Below, piece by piece: positions 23,778 through 35,402 of a stretch of DNA of 50,374 nucleotides. Under the pieces are notes generated by a model. That model was not told the DNA's origin, ran no database searches, and saw nothing but the letters and a program-made list of their open reading frames with translations. The first letter of the stretch is position 1. Each line of letters opens with the position of its first letter. This DNA comes from an uncultured Clostridia bacterium. Its GTDB lineage: Bacteria > Bacillota > Clostridia > Oscillospirales > Oscillospiraceae. The translations under genes were made by a program, and so were the position numbers. The stretch spans positions 1 to 50,374 of the forward strand of contig CAKNRQ010000015.1 in the NCBI GenBank assembly GCA_930990965.1, written 5' to 3'.

Positions 23778-24559
23778 CAGTTAATCGTCTCCTGCCATCC
23801 GGTCAGCTTCTTTTCAAGGAAGCGGATAATTTTCTCAATCAGTATGCCGATGATGCCAATTATAATGACATAGGCGAGCATCGGAGCGGAATCGAAGGTG
23901 TTGTTGAGTGCGCGGATACGCATACCGAGACCGGCTATGGCGCCCGTGCTCTCAGCGGCTATCAGGGTGGTCAGCGCGACGGAGGCGCCGAGGCGTATGG
24001 CGGTGAGTATGAAGGGGAGCGTGGCGGGGGCGATGACGCGGACGAAGATGTCGCGGTCTTTGGCGCCGAGGACGCGCGCGGCCTTGATGAGAGTCTCGTC
24101 GATGTTGATAACGCCCTGATAGATGGTGACGCACATCGTCAGGAAGCAGGCGATGGTGATAGTGGTTACCTGGGCGGGACGGCCGACGCCGGCGCAGATG
24201 ACTATCAGCGGGACGTAAGCCAGCGGCGGGATGTTACGCACAAACTGAATCCACGGGTTGAGTATGTTCCTCACAGGCAGATACCAGGCCATGAGTATGG
24301 CCACCGGCAGCGCGATGATAAAACCAAGCGCAAAGCCCGATATTACGGAGATAAGGCTGCTTGACAGGTCCTGCCAGAAAACGCCGCGATCGATCATGGT
24401 CATAAGGCCTTCGATGGTGACCGGGGCAAACGGGAATGCCCTGTCCGTCTTTGGCAGAATGCTGAGTATGTACCAGACCACCATGGCGGCTACGAATGAA
24501 ATGATTACCCATACCCAGGCGGGAATTTTGTTTGCCCAGGAGTTTTTGTTGCTTCGCAA
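23777..24559 (-). CDS. ABC importer permease, SsuC/TauC type
   Basis: An integral membrane subunit of about 260 residues with six hydrophobic segments and a BPD_transp_1 domain. The EAA-type coupling loop is visible as LIKAARVLGAKDRDIFVRVIAPATLP. It forms the channel of the importer with the ATPase and receptor downstream. The start is either TTG 24559 (7 bases after GGGGAG) or GTG 24565, which almost touches the ribosome site; I prefer the TTG. First gene of the operon. Confidence 0.9.
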   Translation of the reverse strand: MRSNKNSWANKIPAWVWVIISFVAAMVVWYILSILPKTDRAFPFAPVTIEGLMTMIDRGVFWQDLSSSLISVISGFALGFIIALPVAILMAWYLPVRNILNPWIQFVRNIPPLAYVPLIVICAGVGRPAQVTTITIACFLTMCVTIYQGVINIDETLIKAARVLGAKDRDIFVRVIAPATLPFILTAIRLGASVALTTLIAAESTGAIAGLGMRIRALNNTFDSAPMLAYVIIIGIIGILIEKIIRFLEKKLTGWQETIN

Positions 24560-24633
24560 CTTCACTCTCCCCTTTCGGTGAATTATTACAATTCTAGTTG
24601 ATGCCAGTATACGCTTATTATAAAGAATTGAAA

Positions 24634-24652
24634 GTATGAAGTTTCTTCATAC
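24634..24652. promoter_or_regulatory. Palindrome upstream of the ABC importer operon (putative operator)
   Basis: Perfect inverted repeat GTATGAAG-TTT-CTTCATAC, 69-75 bases before the permease start. On the minus strand it lies just upstream of TATAAT (24618-24623) and TATACT boxes, at the position where a repressor or activator of the importer would bind. No regulator gene is adjacent. Confidence 0.5.
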
Positions 24653-24753
24653 CACTACCGGTTGAACAGATTTGGAAAATGTAACATTTACGAAACAAAT
24701 AGTTTAAGATTTGCACTCCGAACGCGCAATATGACGTAAATTGAGCACGGATG

Positions 24754-24785
24754 GAAAACGCGCAGGGCCAAGCGGCCCTGCGCGT
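24754..24785 (-). terminator. Terminator of the glycogen operon
   Basis: 12-bp GC-rich stem (24758-24769 and 24774-24785, loop AAGC on the plus strand), followed on the minus strand by TTTTCC. It lies 5 bases after the GH13 stop. Confidence 0.88.
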
Positions 24786-24789
24786 GTGT

Positions 24790-26790
24790 TTAAGTCAGCA
24801 GGTATATATGTGCGCTCTCCGGCGCCAGGTTCAATTTTACGAGGCCGTCCTCAACCTGCGCCCGGTCGCCGTCAAGAAGGCATACAGCCTCGGTGAGGTG
24901 CAGGGCCTGAAGCGCGCCCAGCTCCTCACCGGTAAGCCCGGCGTTGTCCAGCCACAGGTCGCATACTACTTCGCGCGGCTCGGACGCGCGGTTTACCACG
25001 GCGAGCAGGACGCCGTTTTCGGCTTTGGAGCCGAAGCAGTCGCGCCCGCCGGTGACGCAGCGCAGTATGGCCAGCACATCCGCGTGCGGCGAGAAAACGG
25101 CCACGCCGCCGCACTTGAGAGCGTCGTACTCTGAGTGAAGCTGCCCGAGCTTCTGATACCAGCCCACGAGCGGCCTTGCGCCGGTGCTGAAAGTGGCGCG
25201 GTTGAAGGGATCGAGCATGCCGTTCATCCCCGTCTCGTCGCCGTAGTAGACGCAGGGTACGCCAGGAACCGTGAACTGGACCACCGCAGCGAGCTTCTGC
25301 ATCGCGGCGCCGCGAGCGTCCTGGCTGTCGCTGACATAGAATCTGGCCTGCTGTTCACGGCTGAGGCTGCGTGCGTCGAGTCTCGTGGCGAGAGCGGTCC
25401 TGGCCCGCTCCACGTCGTGAGAACTCAGGAGGTTCATAAGTGCGTAGTACATGGGCGCTGGATAGTAGAGCCTCTGGGTGAGCAGAGCACCCTGCAAGGC
25501 CCAGGAATCCGAACGGAAGCAGAAGAAGTCGAGCACGGCGCTGCGGAATGGGTAGTTCATGACAGTGTCCAGCGCGCTGCCCAGGGCATAGCGCCTGCGC
25601 GAGCCGTAGCTGTACTTGATTATGGCGTCCTCCCAGACCTCGCCGAGTACCACGGCTTCGGGGTTTTCAGACTTTACGGCGCCGCGTATCAGCGACAGAG
25701 TGTCGTCGGGCAGCTCATCGGCCACATCCAGCCTCCAGCCGGAGGCGCCGCGCCGGAGCCAGGTTTTGACCACGCTGTCCTCGCCGGTGATGATGAGCTT
25801 CTCCCAGCCGGGGTCATGCTCGTTGACTTCGGGCAGGTCGGGGAAGTTCCACCAGCAGCGGTATTCGCCGGGCCACTTGCGGAAGTCGTACCAGGAGTAA
25901 TATGGCGACTTCTTGCCGGCGTTATAGGCCCCGTCGCTGCGGTAATGGTTGTCGCGGTTGAAGTAGACGCTGTCTGCGCCCGTGTGTGAAAATACGCCGT
26001 CGAGCATGATGCGGATGCCTTTCGCCCGGGCTTCGGAACACAGGTGCTCGAAGTCCTCGAGCGAGCCCAGTATGGGGTCGGGCTGCAGGTAATCAGCGGC
26101 GTCATAGCGGTGATTTGAGCGCGCCTCGACGATGGGGTTTAAATATATGACGCCGACGCCGAGGCTCTTTATGTAGTCGAGGTGTTCTTCTATGCCGCGG
26201 AAGGTGCCGCCGAAGAAGTCGAGAGGGAAGTAGAAGCCCTCGGCGCTGTTCGGCTGCCAGTCCACCGGCTCGTCCCAGCCCTCGTGGTACTTGACGACGC
26301 GGCCCATGGCGATATGCTTTTCAACACCGTGCCGGGCCGTATCGGAACTGTCCCGGGAAAAACGGTCGGGGAAGATTTGATACATAACACTGCGGCGAAA
26401 CCACTCGGGAGTGGTGAAGCCGCGCTCGTATACGGTCAGGCGAAAGCCGTCGCCCCGCGTGCTCATGAGCTGGCCGAAGCGCCCGCCGTAAGCGGCGCAA
26501 AGCCAGAGCTCGCCCTCCTCCAACGTGAGATGGAAGCTGTACCAGAGCGCGATTCCGTGCTCGGGAGCCGATATTGTAACGGCCCAGTCGCCGCCCTCGG
26601 GCGCCATTTCGTAGCGCTCTTCGTAGCCCTCGTCGCCGGAGACTACCAGCTCCGCACTGCGGACGGCGGCCCGGCCGTCTGAAAAGGCCAGACGCAGCGG
26701 AGCGAGCGCCGGTACGGCGCCCAGCGGGAAGTGGAAGCGCTCGCGGGCGGGGTCGTGCATGATGTGAGGTGTAAGCTCGGAAACTATCAT
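24790..26790 (-). CDS. GH13 alpha-glucan hydrolase (neopullulanase/maltogenic amylase-like)
   Basis: A 666-residue cytoplasmic glycoside hydrolase (no signal peptide). An N-terminal beta domain of about 130 residues precedes the (beta/alpha)8 barrel, which begins at SVMYQIFPDRFSRD. Barrel motifs are GVGVIYLNPIVEARSNHRYDAADY (regions I-II), GIRIMLDGVFSHTG, nucleophile Asp in GWRLDVADEL, acid/base Glu in VVLGEVWED and the third Asp in LLSSHDVERAR. This set fits neopullulanase or cyclomaltodextrinase-type enzymes that trim glycogen or maltodextrin. ATG 26790 overlaps the preceding gene by ATGA. A shorter start at 26760 is possible. It is the last gene of the glycogen operon. Confidence 0.9.
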   Translation of the reverse strand: MIVSELTPHIMHDPARERFHFPLGAVPALAPLRLAFSDGRAAVRSAELVVSGDEGYEERYEMAPEGGDWAVTISAPEHGIALWYSFHLTLEEGELWLCAAYGGRFGQLMSTRGDGFRLTVYERGFTTPEWFRRSVMYQIFPDRFSRDSSDTARHGVEKHIAMGRVVKYHEGWDEPVDWQPNSAEGFYFPLDFFGGTFRGIEEHLDYIKSLGVGVIYLNPIVEARSNHRYDAADYLQPDPILGSLEDFEHLCSEARAKGIRIMLDGVFSHTGADSVYFNRDNHYRSDGAYNAGKKSPYYSWYDFRKWPGEYRCWWNFPDLPEVNEHDPGWEKLIITGEDSVVKTWLRRGASGWRLDVADELPDDTLSLIRGAVKSENPEAVVLGEVWEDAIIKYSYGSRRRYALGSALDTVMNYPFRSAVLDFFCFRSDSWALQGALLTQRLYYPAPMYYALMNLLSSHDVERARTALATRLDARSLSREQQARFYVSDSQDARGAAMQKLAAVVQFTVPGVPCVYYGDETGMNGMLDPFNRATFSTGARPLVGWYQKLGQLHSEYDALKCGGVAVFSPHADVLAILRCVTGGRDCFGSKAENGVLLAVVNRASEPREVVCDLWLDNAGLTGEELGALQALHLTEAVCLLDGDRAQVEDGLVKLNLAPESAHIYLLT

Positions 26791-27536
26791 AGCTCGATAA
26801 ATCTGACCGGATCAAGCGTGTAGAGCGCACGCAGCGGAAAGGCCAGCTCCTCCTTTGTACAGTATACGCGCGAGCACATATATGCAGCGAGCAGATTAAA
26901 GTCGGCCTCGCCGTCGCGCACTATCGCGCTGCCGCCTATGCGCAGCCAGTCGCCCGGCCAGGCGTCCCAAAGCCTGGAGCAGAGCTTGTCGTTGACGGCT
27001 TCAATGAGCGTGGCGTCACGCATTTGCAGGGCCCGCACCGCGGCGAGCGGTACGGGGGCCAGCTGAGCCAGGCTCTCTATGCGGAGCGTGAAACAGGCAG
27101 AGACTATGTTTACGGCCTCCTCCCAGGCGGCGCGCTTTTCGTCGAGCAGTGTGCGCAGCAGCTCTATGAGAACTATGCACTCCACGCCGCCGTGCACTTC
27201 ACGGCTATAGCCGGAGGGCAGGCTGCGCCAATTGTCGCCTGCGGCCTCAAGGGCCAGACTCACGTCTGCTGCGGCCCTGAAATATGCGCTCGACAGGGGA
27301 GAGATTTCTCCCGCGTTCAGGCGCATGGCCAGCTCGCGCCAAAGGGCCAGTTCGTTATAGCCGGCCTTGACGTCGCCGCTCCGGCCGGGCTCTGGAGCCT
27401 CGGCGCGGATGCTGTCCCCGTCTGTGACCGCGATGACGGGAGTGCGGCCGGAATACGTGACCTCAAGCCCGTCTTCGCGCCAGAGCTCGTGCGCTTCGCC
27501 GCCAAAGTATACAGTAGTCTTTCTCTCTGTACCCAT
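26787..27536 (-). CDS. Catalytically truncated glycogen phosphorylase-like protein
   Basis: A 249-residue protein with no obvious complete family, but it matches, block by block, a middle stretch of GT35 glycogen phosphorylase. It shows NELALWRELAMRLNAGEISPLSS (phosphorylase: NTLRLW...NAENISRVLYP), IVLIELLRTLLDEKRAAWEEAVNIVSACF (IPELMRILVDEKGLSWDEAW), LIEAVNDKLCSRLWDAWPGDWLRI (IIYEINRRFL...FPGDxxRL) and AAYMCSRVYCTKEELAFPLRALYTLDPVRFIEL (the SHSVNGVAALHSEILK and FYELYPEKFxNKTNG region). It ends there, so the PLP-lysine half is absent and it cannot phosphorolyse glycogen. The open frame, ribosome site and exact operon packing (9 bases after glgA, ATGA overlap with GH13) argue for a retained, repurposed protein. 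Homology is my reading by eye. Confidence 0.6.
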   Translation of the reverse strand: MGTERKTTVYFGGEAHELWREDGLEVTYSGRTPVIAVTDGDSIRAEAPEPGRSGDVKAGYNELALWRELAMRLNAGEISPLSSAYFRAAADVSLALEAAGDNWRSLPSGYSREVHGGVECIVLIELLRTLLDEKRAAWEEAVNIVSACFTLRIESLAQLAPVPLAAVRALQMRDATLIEAVNDKLCSRLWDAWPGDWLRIGGSAIVRDGEADFNLLAAYMCSRVYCTKEELAFPLRALYTLDPVRFIEL

Positions 27537-27545
27537 AGGCCTGCC

Positions 27546-29024
<1,479 letters not shown>

Positions 29025-29095
29025 CTTTTAACCATTCCTTTCGTGTATGGGCGCTGCCGTGGGGGCAGAGCCGGGCATGACCGCTGAGGTCGTTT

Positions 29096-31060
29096 TTACT
29101 TGGAAGCCTTGCGGGGCTTTTTTGCCGTGGCTGGGGATTTGCGGTGCGAAGGAGCAGGCTTGCTGGGGGTAAAGCGGAAGTAAATGCAGCTCATCGGCGG
29201 GAGCGTGATTTCGGCCGAGTGCTGGAAATCAAGGAAATCGCGCTTGTGCGAGCGGATCTCGGGCTCGTTGAGCACGCCGGTGCCGCCATACTTGGTGCTG
29301 TCGGAGTTGAGCATTTCGCGCAGCACGCCGGGCCTCGGCAGGCCTATCGTGAAGTTGTCATAGCGCACGGGAGTAAAGTTGAGCGCGCAGACTATGTACG
29401 AGCCGCGCGACATGCGCATGAAAGCTACGCTGCTGCGCTGGTTGTCGTCAACGTTGAGCCATCTGAAGCCGTCCCAGGAGTCGTCTATGCGCCAGAGCGC
29501 GGGTGTGGACTCGTAGATGCGGCCCAGGTCGCGCACATAGCGGCGCATGGCGTCGTGTATGGGGAAATCGAGCAGGTTCCAGTCGAGCTGCTGCTTGTAG
29601 TTCCACTCGATGAACTGCGCGAACTCGCTGCCCATGAAGTTGAGCTTCTTGCCAGGATGAGCGAACTGATAGCCGTAGAGCGCGCGCAGGGAGGCGAACT
29701 TCGTATCGTAGTCGCCCCACATCTTGTTGACCATGCTGGCCTTGCCGTGGACCACCTCGTCATGAGAGAAGGCGAGGATGAAGTTCTCGGAGTAGGCGTA
29801 CATCATCGAGAAGGTGATGCGGCTGTGGTTGTTGCTGCGGAAATAGGGGTCCATGGCCATGTAGTCGAGCGTGTCGTGCATGAAGCCCATGTCCCACTTG
29901 AAGGTGAAGCCCAGGCCGCCTACATCGGGTGGACGGCTCACGAGCGGGAAGGCCGTAGACTCTTCGGCTATGGTTATAGCGCCGGGGTAGGTGGTGAGCA
30001 CGGTGGAGTTTAGTTTGCGCAGGAAGTCCACGGCGCCGTAGTTGGTGTTGCCGCCGTCCTTGTTGGGTGTCCACTCGCCGCCGCGGCGTCCGTAGTCCAG
30101 ATAGAGCATGCTGCTCACGGCATCGACGCGGATGCCGTCTATGTGGTACTTGTCGAAGAAGAACATTGCCGCGCTCACGAGGAAGCTCTGTACTTGCGGC
30201 TTGGCGTAGTCGAAGATCATCGTGCCCCAGTCGGGGTGCTCTGCCATGCGGCGCTCGCTGCACTCATAGCAGGGGGTGCCGTCGAACATGCGCAGGCCGT
30301 GCTCATCGCGCGGGAAATGCGCCGGGACGTAGTCCACAATGACGCCTATGCCCTCGGAGTGGAGCTTGTCCACGAAGTACATGAAGTCCTGCGGCGTGCC
30401 ATAGCGGCTTGTGGGGGCAAAATAGCCCGTGACCTGATAGCCCCAGGAACCCTCAAAGGGGTACTCGGTTATCGGCATGAGCTCCACGTGAGTGTAGCGC
30501 ATGCGGTGGCAATAGTCGGCCAGTTGGTCGGCGACTTCGCGGTAGTTGGGGTACATCTCGTCGTCGCGCTTGCGCCATGAGCCCATGTGCATTTCATAGA
30601 TGTTCATGGGGGAGTGTATGGCGTCATAATTGCGGCGGCGGGACATATAGTCCGCGTCCGTCCACTCGTAACCCTCTATGTCCCAGACCTTGCTGCCTGT
30701 GGCGGGGCCCGTTTCGGCGTGCAATGCAAATGGGTCGGCCTTGAGCACGACCGAGCCGTCCGCGCCCACTACGCGGAATTTGTAGATATCGCCCTGCTTC
30801 ACGCCAGGCAGGAAGGCGCACCAGATACCTCCCTCGCGCCTGGTCATGGGAGCAGCGCTGCCGTCCCAGCCGTTGAAGTCACCGACAACGCTCACTTCCC
30901 GCGCATTGGGCGCCCATACGGCGAAGCGCGTGAGATCCACATCGGGGAGATATTTGCAGGTGAAGGCGTCGTAGGCCCTCTGGGCGTTACCAGTGTTGAA
31001 CAGCCAGATGTCGTCGTTGGATACGTATTTTTCTGCGAGCTCTATCTTATCCTTATCCAT
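29096..31060 (-). CDS. glgB: 1,4-alpha-glucan branching enzyme
   Basis: A GH13 transglycosylase that makes alpha-1,6 branches in glycogen. The 654-residue protein has an N-terminal CBM48 domain (FAVWAPNAREVSVVGDFNGWDG), a barrel with MGSWRKRD, MPITEYPFEGSWGYQVTGYFAPTSRYG, nucleophile Asp in GIRVDAVSSMLYLDYGR, acid/base Glu in AIAEESTAFP and the third Asp in FSHDEVVHGK, then an all-beta C-domain. The last 30 residues are a Lys/Pro/Ser-rich tail. ATG 31060 is 7 bases after AGGAGG. First gene of the operon glgB-glgA-phosphorylase-like-GH13. Confidence 0.95.
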   Translation of the reverse strand: MDKDKIELAEKYVSNDDIWLFNTGNAQRAYDAFTCKYLPDVDLTRFAVWAPNAREVSVVGDFNGWDGSAAPMTRREGGIWCAFLPGVKQGDIYKFRVVGADGSVVLKADPFALHAETGPATGSKVWDIEGYEWTDADYMSRRRNYDAIHSPMNIYEMHMGSWRKRDDEMYPNYREVADQLADYCHRMRYTHVELMPITEYPFEGSWGYQVTGYFAPTSRYGTPQDFMYFVDKLHSEGIGVIVDYVPAHFPRDEHGLRMFDGTPCYECSERRMAEHPDWGTMIFDYAKPQVQSFLVSAAMFFFDKYHIDGIRVDAVSSMLYLDYGRRGGEWTPNKDGGNTNYGAVDFLRKLNSTVLTTYPGAITIAEESTAFPLVSRPPDVGGLGFTFKWDMGFMHDTLDYMAMDPYFRSNNHSRITFSMMYAYSENFILAFSHDEVVHGKASMVNKMWGDYDTKFASLRALYGYQFAHPGKKLNFMGSEFAQFIEWNYKQQLDWNLLDFPIHDAMRRYVRDLGRIYESTPALWRIDDSWDGFRWLNVDDNQRSSVAFMRMSRGSYIVCALNFTPVRYDNFTIGLPRPGVLREMLNSDSTKYGGTGVLNEPEIRSHKRDFLDFQHSAEITLPPMSCIYFRFTPSKPAPSHRKSPATAKKPRKASK

Positions 31061-31116
31061 AAGTGAACCTCCTATGGGCCGGCGGGAGGCTCTGCCTCCT
31101 CCGTCTCTTACTACAT

Positions 31117-31144
31117 ATTATACATTTTTTCCAGCACGAATCAA
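31117..31144 (-). promoter_or_regulatory. glgB operon promoter
   Basis: Minus strand TTGATT (31139-31144), 16 bases, TATAAT (31117-31122), about 57 bases before the glgB ATG. Confidence 0.65.
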
Positions 31145-31167
31145 AGTATTTTTTCGCTGATTGTGTT

Positions 31168-31196
31168 TTGACTTGATAACTTTATTATATTATAAT
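31168..31196 (+). promoter_or_regulatory. lysA promoter
   Basis: TTGACT (31168-31173), 17 bases, TATAAT (31191-31196). Transcription would begin near 31203, leaving a leader of about 40 bases before the GTG start at 31245. This supports that start over upstream codons. Confidence 0.85.
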
Positions 31197-31244
31197 GAAA
31201 ACATGGTGAACAACCGCCAAATTTCTTATTTTGGGGGCGAAAAT

Positions 31245-32495
31245 GTGCTCAATACCAAGCTTCCTTTCGTGACTAAGGCTCAACTGGACGAGCTGTGCCG
31301 CAAATTTCCCACTCCGTTCCACCTCTATGACGCGGCCGCGATCACCGAAAACGCCCGCCGCGTGAACGCGGCTTTCGCCTGGAATGGCGGTTACCGCGAA
31401 TACTTTGCCGTCAAGGCCACGCCGACGCCGGCAATCATGAAGCTGCTGCGCGCCGAGGGCTGCGGCATGGACTGCTCCTCGCTTACGGAGCTCATGCTCT
31501 GCGAAAAGCTCGGCATAACCGGCGAGGAAATCATGTTCTCGTCGAACGACACTCCCGCCGAGGAGTTCAGACTGGCTCACCAGCTCGGCGCGATAATAAA
31601 CTTCGACGACATAAGCCACATCCCCTTCTATGACAAAGTTGTGGGCGAGTACCCAGAGACCATGTGCTGCCGCTACAACCCGGGCGGCAAGTTCTCCATC
31701 GCCAACCGTATCATGGATAACCCCGGCGAGGCCAAGTACGGCATGACCCGCGAGCAGATAACCGAGGCCTTCCGCATGCTCATGCAGCGCGGTGTGAAAC
31801 ATATAGGAATACACGCCTTCCTGGCCTCCAACACCACCAGCGAAGCCTACTACCCTGAGCTCGCCAGCCAGCTCTTCCGCTTGGCCGTGGAGCTGCACCG
31901 CGAGACCGGAGCGCACGTCGCATTCATAAACCTCTCCGGCGGCGTGGGCATACCCTACCGCCCGGGCGAGCCTGTGCCGGATATCATGGCTATCGGCGAG
32001 GGAGTGCGCCGCCGCTTTGAGGACATACTCGTCCCCGCAGGCATGGGCGACGTGAAAATCTTCACCGAAATGGGCCGCTTTATGCTTGCGCCCTACGGCT
32101 GCCTCGTGACCAAAGTGCTGCACGAGAAACACATCTACAAGGACTACATCGGCGTAGACGCCTCGGCCTGTGACCTCATGCGCCCGGCCATGTATGGCGC
32201 ATACCATCATATCACCGTTGCGGGCAAGGAAAACGCCGAATGCGACCACCGCTACGACGTCACAGGTTCGCTGTGCGAGAACAACGACAAATTCGCCGTT
32301 GACCGCATGCTGCCCAAAGTCGAGATAGGCGACACTCTCGTCATCCACGACACAGGCGCGCACGGGCGCGCGATGGGCTACAACTACAACGGCCGGCTCC
32401 GCAGCGCCGAAGTCCTCCTGAACCCCGACGGCAGCGCGACACTGATACGCCGCGCAGAGACCCCGGACGACTACTTCTCAACGCTCGTGTTCTGA
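31245..32495 (+). CDS. lysA: Diaminopimelate decarboxylase
   Basis: PLP enzyme that converts meso-diaminopimelate to L-lysine. The 416-residue fold-type III decarboxylase has PLP lysine K57 in EYFAVKATPTP, GMDCSSLTELML, CRYNPGGKFSIANRIMDNPGEAKYG, GIHAFLASNTTSEAYYP, the PLP-phosphate loop INLSGGVGIPYRP, TEMGRFMLAPYG, VTGSLCENNDKF (active-site Cys) and IHDTGAHGRAMGYNYN (substrate Tyr). It belongs to the subgroup with HAFLASN instead of HxHIGSQ. GTG 31245 lies 5 bases after GGGGGCG; the frame is open upstream, but those codons precede the transcription start. It stands alone; no other lysine gene is adjacent. Confidence 0.94.
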   Translation: MLNTKLPFVTKAQLDELCRKFPTPFHLYDAAAITENARRVNAAFAWNGGYREYFAVKATPTPAIMKLLRAEGCGMDCSSLTELMLCEKLGITGEEIMFSSNDTPAEEFRLAHQLGAIINFDDISHIPFYDKVVGEYPETMCCRYNPGGKFSIANRIMDNPGEAKYGMTREQITEAFRMLMQRGVKHIGIHAFLASNTTSEAYYPELASQLFRLAVELHRETGAHVAFINLSGGVGIPYRPGEPVPDIMAIGEGVRRRFEDILVPAGMGDVKIFTEMGRFMLAPYGCLVTKVLHEKHIYKDYIGVDASACDLMRPAMYGAYHHITVAGKENAECDHRYDVTGSLCENNDKFAVDRMLPKVEIGDTLVIHDTGAHGRAMGYNYNGRLRSAEVLLNPDGSATLIRRAETPDDYFSTLVF

Positions 32496-32500
32496 GCAGG

Positions 32501-32700
32501 TACAATCCTAACAGAGTGCGGGAAGACGCGCGTACCGGTTTGCTGCTGATCTGCGTGACTGGTGCGGCTGTGGGGCAAGAGCCGCAGCGCGGAGCAGAAT
32601 TCTCACCGGGAGCGTTGGGGCCCGGCGCCGGCTGGGCTATGCCGCGTGAAAAAGTGGATATTAAAAAGAAAACGGGACGCCCTGCGGCGTCCCGTTTTTG
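32501..32700 (+). ncRNA. Candidate structured RNA (6S-like shape) after lysA
   Basis: Between lysA and glnS, TACAAT (32501-32506) could start an RNA near 32512 that ends at the terminator at 32671-32700, about 190 bases. It can fold with nested pairings: GTGCGG with CCGCGT (outer), ACGC with GCGT, CCGGT with ACCGG, and an apical TGCGGCT/AGCCGCA hairpin. An unpaired 3' strand holds a small GC hairpin. Length, closing stem, internal bubble and long apical arm resemble 6S RNA, but I cannot verify conserved 6S bases. No protein-coding frame with a ribosome site is evident. Confidence 0.35.
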
Positions 32701-32701
32701 C
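32669..32701. terminator. Bidirectional terminator between lysA and glnS
   Basis: 11-bp stem AACGGGACGCC/GGCGTCCCGTT (32671-32681 and 32686-32696, CTGC loop) with TTTTT on the plus side and TTTTCTTTTT on the minus side. It ends both the lysA side and glnS. Confidence 0.93.
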
Positions 32702-32717
32702 AGTTTCCGTGTTAGCT

Positions 32718-34403
<1,686 letters not shown>

Positions 34404-34438
34404 AACTCTCACCCTTTTAATTATTGTGATACCGACAC

Positions 34439-34467
34439 ATTATACCCGATGGCCGCGCTGTTGACAA
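34439..34467 (-). promoter_or_regulatory. glnS promoter
   Basis: Minus strand TTGTCA (34462-34467), 17 bases, TATAAT (34439-34444), about 35 bases before the glnS start. Confidence 0.78.
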
Positions 34468-34500
34468 CTGCCAATTTGCCTTTTTTCGAGCTGTGATGAA

Positions 34501-34532
34501 ATATTGCATTCGGAAGCGAAGCAATATATAAT
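34501..34532 (+). promoter_or_regulatory. Promoter with overlapping operator for the thioredoxin genes
   Basis: TTGCAT (34504-34509), 17 bases, TATAAT (34527-34532). An inverted repeat ATATTGC (34501-34507) and GCAATAT (34521-34527) with 13 bases between spans the -35 box and spacer, so a dimeric regulator bound there would block polymerase. Confidence 0.7.
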
Positions 34533-34559
34533 AAGTCAAACGAAAAAAGGAGGCTGACG

Positions 34560-35402
34560 ATGGACGAGATATTTGACCTTGTTATCATAGGCTCCGGCCC
34601 CGCCGGAGTTTCAACGGCGCTCACGGCCAGACACCGCGGCAAGAGCGCCCTCATAGTTTCCACCGCGCCCGAGGACTCGCCGCTCTGCCGGGCCGAGCAC
34701 GTGGACAATTACCCCGGTTTCCACAACGCCACAGGGCGCGAGCTGGTAGACGCCTTCGTGAAGCACGCGGAGGCCTCCGGCGTAAAGTTCGCGCGCGGCC
34801 GCGCCCTGGCCGTGGCAGACATGGGCGGCGTGTTCGGCGTGAGCGTGGGCGCGGATTTCGTGCAGGGACGCTCCGTAGTGCTGGCCTGCGGGCTCAACCG
34901 CGCAAAGCCCTTCCCAGGCGAGAGCGAATTCCTGGGGCGCGGCGTGAGCTACTGCGCCACATGCGATGGTATGCTCTACAGGGGCAAACCCGTGGCGGTC
35001 ATAGGCCAGAGCGCGGACGCGCCGGAGGAGGCCGAGTACCTGCGCGGCATCGGCTGCATCGTGGAGTACTTCGACTCCCAGCGCGCCAAAAAGTACGAGA
35101 TAAAGGGCGAAGAGCGCGTCACAACCCTCACGGCCGACGGAGCTGACTACGCCGTGGACTGCGTGTTCGTGCTGCGCAGCGGGCTCTCCCCGGACTCGCT
35201 TTTGCCCGGACTTGAGACGATCGGGGCGCACATCAGCGTGGACGCGGAAATGGCGACAAACCTGCCGGGCGTCTTCGCGGCCGGCGACTGCATAGGCGGT
35301 CCTTACCAGGTGGCCAAGGCCGCCGGAGACGGGAACGTGGCCGGACTTTCGGCCTGCAAGTATGTGGAAAATCTCTCTAAACAGACAGGAGGAAAACAAT
35401 AA
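34560..35402 (+). CDS. Thioredoxin reductase-like flavoprotein lacking NADPH motifs
   Basis: Flavoprotein that should reduce thioredoxin through a CATC disulfide (C132-x-x-C135 in YCATCDGMLY). FAD motifs are GSGPAG (11-16) and GVFAAGDC near the C-terminus. In ordinary TrxB the second nucleotide domain has GGGDSAxEEA and HRRxxxR to bind NADPH. Here these positions read GQSADAPEEA (149-158) and FDSQRAKKY, so both are lost, and the protein is shorter (280 versus about 315). This pattern matches ferredoxin-dependent flavin thioredoxin reductases known from clostridia; the donor is inferred. ATG 34560 follows AAAGGAGG. The stop overlaps the trxA ATG (TAATG). Confidence 0.82.
   Translation: MDEIFDLVIIGSGPAGVSTALTARHRGKSALIVSTAPEDSPLCRAEHVDNYPGFHNATGRELVDAFVKHAEASGVKFARGRALAVADMGGVFGVSVGADFVQGRSVVLACGLNRAKPFPGESEFLGRGVSYCATCDGMLYRGKPVAVIGQSADAPEEAEYLRGIGCIVEYFDSQRAKKYEIKGEERVTTLTADGADYAVDCVFVLRSGLSPDSLLPGLETIGAHISVDAEMATNLPGVFAAGDCIGGPYQVAKAAGDGNVAGLSACKYVENLSKQTGGKQ

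Noticed and set aside
11391..24565. A functional link between the TauE/SafE permease and the SsuABC-type importer as a sulfonate system
   Set aside because: They are 9.5 kb apart in different operons with no desulfonating enzyme in the window; the importer's ligand is unproven.
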